Below the pieces are notes generated by a model. That model was not told the DNA's origin and did not search any database. It was given only the letters and a program-made list of their open reading frames with translations. The position numbers and the translations under genes were made by a program. From Candidatus Colwellbacteria bacterium GWA2_46_10 (lineage in GTDB: Bacteria > Patescibacteriota > Minisyncoccia > UBA6257 > Colwellbacteraceae): a stretch of DNA of 31,911 nucleotides. The DNA lies in NCBI GenBank assembly GCA_001817635.1, contig MHIS01000015.1, positions 1 through 31,911 on the forward strand, read 5' to 3'. Positions 1 to 6,223 of this stretch are shown here, piece after piece. Numbering within the stretch: position 1 is the first letter of the stretch; the number at the start of each line of letters is the position of its first letter.

Positions 1-266
1 TCTCCAAGCTTCTCTACCTTCTCCACCCTCTGCCCTCCCACTATCTCAATATCATTTTGGTAGACCCGAAGGTGGGCTTCTAACTGCTTCGCCAGATCAA
101 ATCCTGACAAATTAGTTTGTCCGATCCAGTTTTGGATATCGTCTGAAATAGTAGATTGACCGCCAAATTCCTCTGTGATAATGGCTGTTTTTATCTTCTT
201 CCTGGCGGCGTAAATAGCGGCTGCCACCCCCGCAGGGCCTCCACCAATGATTATGAGCTCAAACAT
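1..266 (-). CDS. trxB: Thioredoxin reductase-like FAD/NAD(P)-binding protein, 5' part only
   Basis: Only the N-terminal 88 or so codons are in the window; the gene runs off the left edge. Translation from the ATG at 266 gives an N-terminal FAD-binding Rossmann motif, IIIGGGPAGVAAAIYAARK, followed by the FGGQ.T...I.NW.G pattern of the thioredoxin reductase/AhpF group. The family passes electrons from NAD(P)H to thioredoxin or glutaredoxin-like partners; the CxxC active site would lie outside the window. A glutaredoxin and a zinc-ribbon protein sit just upstream on the same strand, but a terminator separates them, so this gene probably has its own promoter. A TAAAAT box at 274-279 (minus strand) ends 7 nt before the ATG, which suggests a leaderless mRNA. 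Alternative: another member of the pyridine nucleotide-disulfide oxidoreductase class II family. Confidence 0.85.
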   Translation of the reverse strand, partial: MFELIIIGGGPAGVAAAIYAARKKIKTAIITEEFGGQSTISDDIQNWIGQTNLSGFDLAKQLEAHLRVYQNDIEIVGGQRVEKVEKLG

Positions 267-290
267 AGAACCCATTTTAACAAAGCGTTC

Positions 291-320
291 CCAAAAAGAA
301 ACCTCCCCAATCGGGGAGGC
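291..320 (-). terminator. Rho-independent terminator after the zinc-ribbon gene
   Basis: A 7-bp GC-rich stem (302-308 paired with 313-319, 4-nt loop) is followed on the minus strand by a T-rich run (complement of the A run at 291-300). It ends the 1252-349 minus-strand operon ahead of the thioredoxin-reductase-like gene. Confidence 0.8.
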
Positions 321-348
321 CTCTTTATTTTTACGAGCCTGGGTTAAC

Positions 349-579
349 CTAGGCTACAGTCGGATCGCCACCTTCGGCAGGGGTCTCCTCAGCAGGAGGA
401 GTCTCCATGGGAACCTCAGGAGCCACTATAGGAGCTACCTCGGGGGTAGGCTCTTCTGCAGGAACCACAGGGGTGTCCGGCGTATTGTCTTGCAATCTAA
501 TGTTCATCGGGATATTACACACCGGGCAAGCTCCAGCTTCATTACCAACTCTATTACATTGTCGGCACTGATAAGCCAT
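349..579 (-). CDS. Small zinc-ribbon protein with acidic Pro/Glu-rich tail
   Basis: The 76-residue product has two CxxC knuckles (C5-x2-C8 and C18-x2-C21) in the pattern of a rubredoxin-like or zinc-ribbon fold, MAYQCRQCNRVG...CPVC. A low-complexity tail of Pro, Glu, Val and Ala from about residue 34 is probably disordered. No catalytic residues are seen. It lies 13 nt downstream of a glutaredoxin gene on the same strand and is followed by a terminator, so the two are probably co-transcribed. A redox or metal-binding role is inferred from neighbours only. The function is unknown. Confidence 0.7.
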   Translation of the reverse strand: MAYQCRQCNRVGNEAGACPVCNIPMNIRLQDNTPDTPVVPAEEPTPEVAPIVAPEVPMETPPAEETPAEGGDPTVA

Positions 580-592
580 AGTTGCCCGAAAG

Positions 593-835
593 TTAAGCGA
601 CCTTTACTAATGCTTCTTCAAGCTTAGTGCGGTTGAAGCCTACTAGAATCTGTCCGTTGATGTCAAATACAGGTACCGTCATCTCATTGGATTTCTTTAA
701 CATCTCTTCCATCAGCTTTTGATTCTGGGTTATGTCTATTTCTTCAAAACTAAGATTCTTTTTATTGAAAATCTCCTTGGCTAGTTTGCAATACTTGCAA
801 AAGGGGGTGCTGTACATTTTGATATTCATAGCCAT
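593..835 (-). CDS. Glutaredoxin-family thiol-disulfide oxidoreductase
   Basis: The 80-residue protein has the compact glutaredoxin/NrdH thioredoxin fold. The active-site CKYC is at residues 13-16, a TVPV segment supplies the cis-proline, and a GF..TKLEEAL C-terminus matches the family. Such proteins reduce protein disulfides, often using a thioredoxin reductase in organisms without glutathione; the reductase-like gene just downstream makes that pairing plausible. The ATG at 829 (MNIKMYSTPFC) is an equally good start, two codons later; neither has a clear Shine-Dalgarno. The gene sits in a minus-strand group with the one-helix protein upstream (33-nt gap) and the zinc-ribbon gene downstream. 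Confidence 0.88.
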   Translation of the reverse strand: MAMNIKMYSTPFCKYCKLAKEIFNKKNLSFEEIDITQNQKLMEEMLKKSNEMTVPVFDINGQILVGFNRTKLEEALVKVA

Positions 836-868
836 GGTATCTTACTTGCTCGTAATCTTGCGTCAAAT

Positions 869-1252
869 TTATTGCGTAACGTTCCGACTGCGGATCAACT
901 GCATCACCTGACTATCTTCACCCACTCTACTGATTGAAGCCACTTGGCTGCGGTTCAAAAACAATTTATTCGGGGACCACACCAACAAATCCAAGGGTAC
1001 TATCTGCGAAGTAACTTGCTCTGGGTTATTAGGGTCAGCTACCGTTTGCAGCGTGTACGGATCGGAGAGTGAAAGTCTTGGGAAATATGAAAGTTGGCCA
1101 AAATATACATCTCCGCTCGCCAAAATCACCGCCGAATATGGACGAGGAGTTATTCTCCAGATATATGCTCCCGCTAGAAGCAAAACAACGACGGTGAACG
1201 TCATCGCCACCGCCATCCCAAATCCAAATCTCTTATTTTTCTTCTCTGCCAT
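869..1252 (-). CDS. Single-pass membrane protein, paralogue of the protein at 4877-5257
   Basis: The 127-residue product has a basic cytoplasmic start (MAEKKNKRFGF), one transmembrane helix at about residues 12-31, and an extracytoplasmic domain of about 95 residues. The domain carries a YFG..., SDPY.LQ, W.P.KLFL pattern. The second one-helix protein at 4877-5257 shares the same order (FFVG, EPFLLQ, LVDL, W.PKKVFI, VSPES), so the two are homologous. A longer reading frame begins at 1303, but a TTGGCA-17-TATAAT promoter at 1275-1303 would start transcription near 1268. The ATG at 1252 is therefore the first usable start. The family is a hypothetical one common in CPR genomes; the function is unknown and an envelope location is inferred. 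Confidence 0.75.
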   Translation of the reverse strand: MAEKKNKRFGFGMAVAMTFTVVVLLLAGAYIWRITPRPYSAVILASGDVYFGQLSYFPRLSLSDPYTLQTVADPNNPEQVTSQIVPLDLLVWSPNKLFLNRSQVASISRVGEDSQVMQLIRSRNVTQ

Positions 1253-1261
1253 GTTAGCTCG

Positions 1262-1290
1262 TTGAATATAAGGCATTATAAACTTATATT
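1262..1290 (+). promoter_or_regulatory. Promoter for the flippase gene, overlapping a divergent promoter
   Basis: TTGAAT (1262-1267), a 17-bp spacer and TATATT (1285-1290). The predicted transcription start coincides with the ATG at 1297, giving a leaderless mRNA. Confidence 0.6.
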
Positions 1291-1303
1291 GGATATATGC
1301 CAA
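1275..1303 (-). promoter_or_regulatory. Promoter for the one-helix protein/glutaredoxin operon
   Basis: On the minus strand TTGGCA (1303-1298), a 17-bp spacer and a perfect TATAAT (1280-1275). Predicted start near 1268, 16 nt before the ATG at 1252. It overlaps the plus-strand flippase promoter face to face, so the two polymerases should compete. Confidence 0.65.
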
Positions 1304-2790
1304 AATCTGGGGAGAACTCCAAGTTGAAGCGCTTCCTCTTCCATAACCAGAATACGGCCCAGACTATAGCCAAGAACACCTTTTGGCTTTCTTTTGGCGA
1401 GATAACGGGCCGATTTTTGCGCGTAGCGATCATTTTCTACGCCGCCAGGGTCTTGGGAGTAGCTGGGTACGGTACTTTCTCCTACATGACTAACTTGGCG
1501 GGTCTGGTGACTATCTTCTCCGATGTTGGGTTAAGCGGAGTCCTGATCAGGGAAGTCGCCAAGGACAAGGAAAAGAGAATGGCTCTTTTCTCTACATCCC
1601 TTGTCCTCAAAATGGCGCTTCTTCTGTTGAGTTTGTTCTTTATTGTATTCGGCACACCTCTCATAACCAGCATCCCCATTAGCAAAACTTTAATCCTCGC
1701 TACTGCGGCTTTATTCATCTTTGATTCTCTGCGTCGTTTCGGAAGTTCCATCTTCAGAGCAGAAGAGCGCATGGAGTTGGAGGCGTTAATAAATATCTTT
1801 ACCCAAGTAGTAATTGTGGGAATTGGTTTTATCGCTCTCTTCCTACGCCCCGCTCCAGAAACACTTACCTTAGCCTATGCTATTGGAGCCGGTGTGGGAT
1901 TTATCGCTACCGTAAGTTTTCTTCTCCCATACATTAAAAGAATTATTTCCCACTTTGATCGCACTTTGATACGCTCCCTCATCAGCGCCGCTTGGCCCAT
2001 GACCCTAGCTTCTATCTTTGGAACGTTGATGGTGAACGTGGACACCATAATGATTGGTTGGTTCTTTGACGCCCATGCAGTTGGACTGTACGCCGCAGCT
2101 CAAAAACCGATTGCCTTTTTCTACCTCCTCCCCGCCTTGATTGTGGGAGGACTTTTCCCCACTCTTTCCCGTTTGGTAAAAACAAACGCCGAGGAGTTCA
2201 CCAGGGTTGTCGAAAGAGGGTTGTCGGCCGTAATGCTCATGGCTATTCCGCTGGTCGTGAGCATCCTGCTAACCGCCGAGCAAATATCCAATCTCTTCTA
2301 CGGAGATGCCTACCTAGGATCAGCCGCATCCCTAAGAATTCTTTCCTTGACTTTGCTCCTAACTTTCCCGGCCACGGTACTCATTCACTCTCTCTTCGCC
2401 CACAATAAGCAAAAGGATTTGGTTCCGTTTTGGACTTTTGGTTCTGTTCTAGACGTCATCCTTAACTGGTTGATGATTCCTGTCTTCGGGATAATAGGGG
2501 CGGCTGTCTCCAGCGTTATCTCTCAGTTAACCATAAACGGGGTCCTCTGGAGGAAGGCTAGGGCCGTAAGCCCCTTCCACCTTTTGCCCCGCATTGGTGG
2601 CATCATTAAAGCCACCGCCCTCATGGCTATTGTGATTTTAGGGATGAATTTCTTGAATATTCCCTTTATATTCACCATATTTACCGCTCTTCTAACCTAC
2701 TTCATCGGGTTAATCGTTTTCAAAGACCACACCCTGATTGAACTTAGAAGGACGGTTAGTAACGCATACCATGATAGTGGCGATAAATAA
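1297..2790 (+). CDS. Oligosaccharide/lipid-linked sugar flippase (Wzx/MurJ-like, MATE superfamily)
   Basis: The 497-residue protein is strongly hydrophobic throughout, with roughly 12-14 transmembrane segments. Its start resembles polysaccharide-export flippases (ntfwLsfgeitgrflrvaiifyaArvLG..gyGtfsy), followed by FSDVGLSGVLIREVAKDK and a C-terminal polysaccharide-synthesis half (P.FGiiGAAvsSviSQl). The family moves undecaprenyl- or polyprenyl-linked sugars from the inner to the outer membrane face. A MurJ role in peptidoglycan export cannot be excluded, but the Wzx type is favoured. A second, diverged flippase lies at 11755-13206. The ATG sits at the predicted transcription start, and the 3' end overlaps truB by 20 bp. 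Confidence 0.88.
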   Translation: MPKSGENSKLKRFLFHNQNTAQTIAKNTFWLSFGEITGRFLRVAIIFYAARVLGVAGYGTFSYMTNLAGLVTIFSDVGLSGVLIREVAKDKEKRMALFSTSLVLKMALLLLSLFFIVFGTPLITSIPISKTLILATAALFIFDSLRRFGSSIFRAEERMELEALINIFTQVVIVGIGFIALFLRPAPETLTLAYAIGAGVGFIATVSFLLPYIKRIISHFDRTLIRSLISAAWPMTLASIFGTLMVNVDTIMIGWFFDAHAVGLYAAAQKPIAFFYLLPALIVGGLFPTLSRLVKTNAEEFTRVVERGLSAVMLMAIPLVVSILLTAEQISNLFYGDAYLGSAASLRILSLTLLLTFPATVLIHSLFAHNKQKDLVPFWTFGSVLDVILNWLMIPVFGIIGAAVSSVISQLTINGVLWRKARAVSPFHLLPRIGGIIKATALMAIVILGMNFLNIPFIFTIFTALLTYFIGLIVFKDHTLIELRRTVSNAYHDSGDK

Positions 2791-3460
2791 GCCTAAGGGG
2801 ATTACTTCCCACGACGTCGTCAACAAAATACGTAAAATAACCAACGTTAAGCGCGTAGGACACGGCGGCACCCTTGACCCTCTTGCTTCGGGAGTTCTAG
2901 TTGTGGCTATAGGAAGAGATTCAACTAAAAAGTTGGGAGAGATACTAAAAAATGCCGACAAGGAATATGAGGCCACTATAGAATTCGGGAAAACAAGCCC
3001 TACCGATGATGCCGAGGGGACAATCACTCCCGTAAAAACCAAAAGCATCTTGAATAAAGCCAAATTACTTCTAGCCCTCAAGAAATTTACCGGTACCATA
3101 GAACAAATTCCTCCTGCCTACTCGGCAGTTAAAATATCTGGACGTCCTGCGTATAAGATAGCGCGTAAAGGAAACAGGGTGGCGCTCAAAAAGCGTAAAG
3201 TAACCATAAAAGAAGCGAAGCTTGTCTCCTTCGATCCTCCCGTTGCTAAGATAAAATTTGTAGTTTCATCTGGCACATACATCCGTTCCATCGCGAGAGA
3301 TCTAGGAAAATACTTAAACGTGGGCGGATATTTAAAAGAACTCACGCGCACCCGTGTAGGTGGGTTCAAAATACAGGATAGTCTGGGTCTGGGGAACCTA
3401 GCTCAACAGCTCCAGATCAAGGGCGCTAAAGAAGATGGCGTGGTCTATGTAGGAAAGTAG
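2771..3460 (+). CDS. truB: tRNA pseudouridine(55) synthase TruB
   Basis: The 229-residue protein begins MIVAINKPKGITSHDVV, the conserved TruB N-terminus. The catalytic aspartate is D36 in GHGGTLDPLASGVL, and KEYEATI, PPAYSAVKI.G, and SSGTYIRSIARDLG follow in family order. It converts U55 of the T-loop of elongator tRNAs to pseudouridine. It is shorter than E. coli TruB (314 residues) and seems to lack most of the C-terminal PUA-like region. The reading frame is open upstream to 2738, but the ATG at 2771 gives the canonical N-terminus. The start overlaps the flippase end by 20 bp, so translational coupling is likely. Confidence 0.95.
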   Translation: MIVAINKPKGITSHDVVNKIRKITNVKRVGHGGTLDPLASGVLVVAIGRDSTKKLGEILKNADKEYEATIEFGKTSPTDDAEGTITPVKTKSILNKAKLLLALKKFTGTIEQIPPAYSAVKISGRPAYKIARKGNRVALKKRKVTIKEAKLVSFDPPVAKIKFVVSSGTYIRSIARDLGKYLNVGGYLKELTRTRVGGFKIQDSLGLGNLAQQLQIKGAKEDGVVYVGK

Positions 3461-3681
3461 TATCTTTGCTCAGCGACAAGGCGGTACCCTATCTATCCCT
3501 CCACAAGTGAGTAAGTTCAGCTGAATGTAAAAAGGGCAACTAGTCCTATTATCGGGGTGACTTCGCCCGTCGTAGAAGAAAGGAGACCTTTGGAGTATTG
3601 ACGGTCAAGGTGGAGGGCCCCTAAGGAGTGGAGAACTCCGCAACCGTATCCTTACCGCATAATTGCCGATTTCCGTATGGT
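3461..3681 (+). other. Gene-free stretch with RNA-like hairpins
   Basis: No convincing reading frame is seen. Several short complementary segments occur: GGGTGA/TCGCCC around 3555-3573, GGAGTGGAGAACTCC around 3627-3641, and an 8-bp pairing with two G-U pairs between AACCGTAT and GTATGGTT around 3642-3683. The segment may encode a structured RNA or leader. It resembles no RNA family that I can name with confidence, and no T-rich terminator ends it. Confidence 0.3.
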
Positions 3682-3710
3682 TTGACTAGCTAGTATCAAA
3701 GCGGGAGAAT
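3682..3710 (+). promoter_or_regulatory. Putative promoter for the first NYN gene
   Basis: TTGACT (3682-3687), a 17-bp spacer and GAGAAT (3705-3710), 7 nt before the ATG. The -35 is near consensus and the -10 weak (4 of 6). An AGGGG stretch between the -10 and the ATG could alternatively act as a ribosome binding site on a longer transcript. Confidence 0.45.
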
Positions 3711-3717
3711 AGGGGTA

Positions 3718-4329
3718 ATGGATAAGTACGCCTTTATAGATGTACGCAATGCGGACGCCACAACTAGCGAGCTGTGCGGATTTTATATTGACTGGGGAAA
3801 ATTACATAAACATCTGATAGAGAGGTGGGGTTGTAAGCAGGCGTTTTATTATACTGGGATTGAGCAGGGAAACGACGAAGAGACAAAAGAATTCGATGCG
3901 TTATCTAGACTCGATAGTAGTGTGGCGAGAACGAAACCAATGCAAATATATAAAATTCCAGACCGCAAGATAAGCGTTGTGTGTAATAAATGTGGCGAAA
4001 GCGTGGTGGATACAATAGATATGGGTTACAAAAGAAAGGGGAATTGCGACGTAGACCTCACTATAGATTTGTTAGAGAATGCTAAGAGTGAAACGGAAAT
4101 GTATCTTTTTACGGGGGACGGTGACTTTGCCCCACTAGTGAGAAAGGCCATAGAGAGGGGCGTATCAAAAGTACATATAGTGTCAAGTGACAAAGTTATT
4201 ATGAGGGCTGGCATACCCAATAGAAGACTCAGCACAAAGATAAAAGCTTTATTTAAAGAGTTTCGGGGGAAAGTTGACTTAGTGGATATAGATTCGCTTC
4301 GAGACCGAATAAAGAAAGATATAATCTAA
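3718..4329 (+). CDS. NYN-domain (PIN-like, LabA/DUF88) protein, probable ribonuclease
   Basis: The 203-residue protein has the acidic-residue layout of NYN domains. FIDVRNAD at the N-terminus gives D8 and N11, GNCDVDLTIDLL gives D111 and D113, and YLFTGDGDFAPLVRKAIERG gives D134 and D136, followed by a C-terminal strand and helix. NYN domains are metal-dependent nucleases related to PIN domains, usually acting on RNA. An insertion near residues 89-92 carries a CxxC pair (CNKC), possibly half of a metal knuckle. A start with an AGGGG motif a few bases upstream is chosen. The gene stands alone between truB and a decayed minus-strand gene. A second NYN gene lies at 24847-25440. Confidence 0.8.
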   Translation: MDKYAFIDVRNADATTSELCGFYIDWGKLHKHLIERWGCKQAFYYTGIEQGNDEETKEFDALSRLDSSVARTKPMQIYKIPDRKISVVCNKCGESVVDTIDMGYKRKGNCDVDLTIDLLENAKSETEMYLFTGDGDFAPLVRKAIERGVSKVHIVSSDKVIMRAGIPNRRLSTKIKALFKEFRGKVDLVDIDSLRDRIKKDII

Positions 4330-4341
4330 GCTAGGCAGAAC

Positions 4342-4370
4342 AAAAAAGAACGCCACGAAGCGTGACGTTC
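4342..4370 (-). terminator. Terminator, minus strand, after the decayed antitoxin-like gene
   Basis: A 10-position stem with one mismatch (4348-4357 with 4361-4370, loop AAG) is followed on the minus strand by six T. It faces the minus-strand remnant at 4380-4681. It could also form a hairpin at the 3' end of the plus-strand NYN mRNA, but it lacks a U run in that direction. Confidence 0.65.
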
Positions 4371-4379
4371 TCGAATGAT

Positions 4380-4681
4380 GCTATTATAGTAATCGATGTT
4401 ACAACAGAAGTCAAATCTTGTGGATAAGGGTGTAAACGACCAGGGAATAAGCCGGTTTAACCTCTTAGCCACTTTGAGGCGGGTAATAAGACACCGACTA
4501 GGTGTAAAAAACCGTTGCGGAGTTTTAAAAACAGTCCGCTTTTGGTGTTACGGTTTAGAAATAGCGAGGCTGTACTTTGAGGTACACTGAAGACTCCTTG
4601 GAATTCACGAGGAGTGAATACCTCCAGGCTTATAGACTTGAGTTTTTCTTCAACCCCTATGCGATTCAGTTTTTTAACCAT
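4380..4681 (-). pseudogene. Decayed AbiEi-type antitoxin-like / winged-helix gene
   Basis: From the ATG at 4681 the minus strand reads 74 codons, to a stop at 4457. A segment EVFTPREFQGVF is followed by PQSTASLFLNRNTKSGLFLKLRNGF, which is the winged-helix pattern of AbiEi-family antitoxins and related CPR regulators. The family normally continues with an IANRLY..SYIS.E.ALSYY.IIPE-like stretch. Here the frame breaks after LRNGF. In another frame, further on, VAKRLNRL and later IDYYNSIIRE can be read, which look like the displaced continuation. I infer a frameshifted remnant of a longer gene. A minus-strand terminator lies just beyond it at 4342-4370. No partner toxin gene is present. The family comparison is from memory; a genuine short protein of 74 residues remains possible. 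Confidence 0.45.
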
Positions 4682-4765
4682 ATTGTATAAAAAGTGAATT
4701 GGCTTATTTAAGCCTAGAATGGGTGCGTAACAAAGTCAAATGCCCGTTTTACTACCCAAACCCCT

Positions 4766-4805
4766 AATCAACCAATCTTATATATAAGTATAAGAACGGT
4801 TGATT
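4766..4805. repeat. Nested inverted repeat in the intergenic region
   Basis: AATCAACC (4766-4773) and GGTTGATT (4798-4805) form an 8-bp inverted repeat. Between them is a perfect 12-bp palindrome, CTTATATATAAG (4777-4788). It lies about 35 bp upstream of the promoter of the gene at 4877, where an operator could sit. Confidence 0.55.
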
Positions 4806-4839
4806 GGTGAAAGCGAGTTATAGCTAGTTAATAACCTAT

Positions 4840-4869
4840 TTGCTAACCCAAAAGCAGTTTTGATATACT
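4840..4869 (+). promoter_or_regulatory. Promoter for the second one-helix protein
   Basis: TTGCTA (4840-4845), an 18-bp spacer and TATACT (4864-4869), 7 nt before the ATG at 4877. The predicted start is at or next to the start codon, so the mRNA would be leaderless. Confidence 0.6.
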
Positions 4870-4876
4870 CCTTTGT

Positions 4877-5257
4877 ATGAATAAAAAAATGGTCTTGGGC
4901 GGATTTGTGGGCGCCGTAATAATTGTCGCCGCACTAGGGGTATATTTGATAGTCCCTATGCCAATCTCTGGTGGATATATGGCTATCACCACGGTCACTG
5001 ACCAGTTCTTTGTGGGTCGCGCATATCGCACACCCTTTTCCAAGTTTATTGAACTACGCGAGCCATTTCTTCTTCAGGCCATAACAGATGCTGAAACCAA
5101 TACCGCAACGCCTCAACTTGTGGACCTCTCGGTAGACTCATATTGGATGCCCAAAAAGGTGTTCATCCACATTGATAATATAGTCAGTAAGGGTGAGGTA
5201 AGCCCAGAGAGCCTGATAGCCACCAAAATAGCGGAATACAAGGCCGCTACCAAATAA
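4877..5257 (+). CDS. Single-pass membrane protein, paralogue of the protein at 869-1252
   Basis: The 126-residue protein has a short basic N-terminus (MNKKM), one transmembrane helix at about residues 6-27, and an extracytoplasmic domain. The domain lines up with the protein encoded at 869-1252: QFFVGRAYRTP with VYFGQLSYFP, EPFLLQAITD with DPYTLQTVAD, YWMPKKVFIHIDNI with VWSPNKLFLNRSQV, and VSPES with VGEDS. It is monocistronic: its own promoter ends 7 nt before the ATG and a strong terminator follows 12 nt after the stop. Function is unknown. Location at the outer face of the cytoplasmic membrane is inferred from topology. Confidence 0.78.
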   Translation: MNKKMVLGGFVGAVIIVAALGVYLIVPMPISGGYMAITTVTDQFFVGRAYRTPFSKFIELREPFLLQAITDAETNTATPQLVDLSVDSYWMPKKVFIHIDNIVSKGEVSPESLIATKIAEYKAATK

Positions 5258-5268
5258 AACTAGCCACA

Positions 5269-5305
5269 AAACAAAAGACCAGCCATAAAGGCTGGTCTTT
5301 TGTTT
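5269..5305. terminator. Bidirectional terminator between convergent genes
   Basis: A perfect 16-bp stem (5269-5284 with 5290-5305, loop ATAAA) has a GC core and A/T-rich arms, giving a T run on both strands. It serves the plus-strand gene ending at 5257 and the minus-strand gene ending at 5322. Confidence 0.92.
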
Positions 5306-5321
5306 CACTTGGCCTTTCCGC

Positions 5322-6155
5322 CTAGAGACTACAATCCGCGTTAGCCGCCGCTCTGGTTAATGGACCAAAGCTGTTGGGAACCGGAGAGATGCTCTTGGAC
5401 GTCTGGTAAGCTCCAACTGCATTAGCAGTCAAGCTGTAGTAGTTACCAGTATTGTAGCCAGCGGCAAGGTGCCCCCTGCTAATCATGAATGCCTGCATTC
5501 TCTTTACCTCATTACTTACCATTCCATAGGCAAGATCTGTGCTAAAGGTCGCAGAGCAAACTGCCGCTTCGGCAGGTGCTGCTGGTCCTCCAGCAGCTGC
5601 TTGTAGTTGCGCGAGTAATGCCGTCAATCGAGCAAGCTCTGTCTGCAACTCAGGAATTGTCATTTGGCTGATCGGCTTACTAGGAGCTAGCGTTGTGCCA
5701 GTAGTAGCAGTAGTGCCACTGGAACCACCGCCTCCGCCACCACCGCCGCCTCCACCGCCACCACCAGTATCCGTTGGACACGTGTTGTCAGTTGGCGTAA
5801 CGGTGATTGTCTCACCAAGAGAACCGCCGGTGATAACGACTTTCCCCTCGCCCCCCACGCAAGTATTGGTTACATCAGCACTAGTGGCACCGGTAACTTC
5901 GAATTTCCTATCCGTAGACATGATAGTGAAGGTGTTCCCGCTACCAACAGCAACCTGAACACTTCCCGTGCCTACGACCAGACTATCCGCCTCAGAGTTA
6001 CCAGCGATCATGAGGTCAACGTCGGGACTTGATAGGTCAATCGTATAGGTGTTGTTGAACGTGAGATTTGCAGCATTTGCGACTCCTCCCATACCCAACG
6101 CCATCGCCAGGACAGCGAAGACCAAGTAGCCTAACTTTGATTTGTGTTTCATCAT
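5322..6155 (-). CDS. Secreted peptidoglycan-binding-domain protein with poly-glycine linker
   Basis: The 277-residue protein has a Sec signal peptide (basic MMKHKSK, hydrophobic core, cleavage near ANA-AN about residue 29). A beta-rich domain follows to about residue 128, with a cysteine pair at C99 and C126. Next come 14 consecutive glycines (131-144), a Ser/Thr stretch, a short coiled coil (IPELQTELARLTALLAQLQ) and a C-terminal PG_binding_1-like domain bracketed by two cysteines (EAAVC...NADC). The coiled coil plus PGBD pair also starts the S-layer-like protein at 21418-23415. It probably attaches the N-terminal domain to the cell wall. A start further upstream is open, but ATGATGAAACAC at 6155 or 6152 precedes the signal peptide directly. 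The leader is A-rich with no Shine-Dalgarno. Confidence 0.82.
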   Translation of the reverse strand: MMKHKSKLGYLVFAVLAMALGMGGVANAANLTFNNTYTIDLSSPDVDLMIAGNSEADSLVVGTGSVQVAVGSGNTFTIMSTDRKFEVTGATSADVTNTCVGGEGKVVITGGSLGETITVTPTDNTCPTDTGGGGGGGGGGGGGGSSGTTATTGTTLAPSKPISQMTIPELQTELARLTALLAQLQAAAGGPAAPAEAAVCSATFSTDLAYGMVSNEVKRMQAFMISRGHLAAGYNTGNYYSLTANAVGAYQTSKSISPVPNSFGPLTRAAANADCSL

Positions 6156-6223
6156 TTCTGTTTTTAATCCGCCCAAGCCCGACCTTGTAAAAAAAGTGAC
6201 TCGGGTTGGATTTAGAGCTAGTG

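Noticed and set aside
156..627. Plus-strand frames opposite the thioredoxin-reductase-like and zinc-ribbon genes
   Set aside because: They are antisense shadows; the minus-strand proteins have clear motifs.
3595..3681. SAM-I riboswitch-like words (GGTGGAGGG, GCAACC, GCCGATTTCC in that order) upstream of the NYN gene
   Set aside because: The kink-turn and core GAUGAAA-type segment are missing, spacing is wrong, and the downstream gene has no link with methionine or SAM.
4396..4590. Plus-strand 64-codon frame
   Set aside because: It is antisense to the winged-helix remnant and has no recognisable features.
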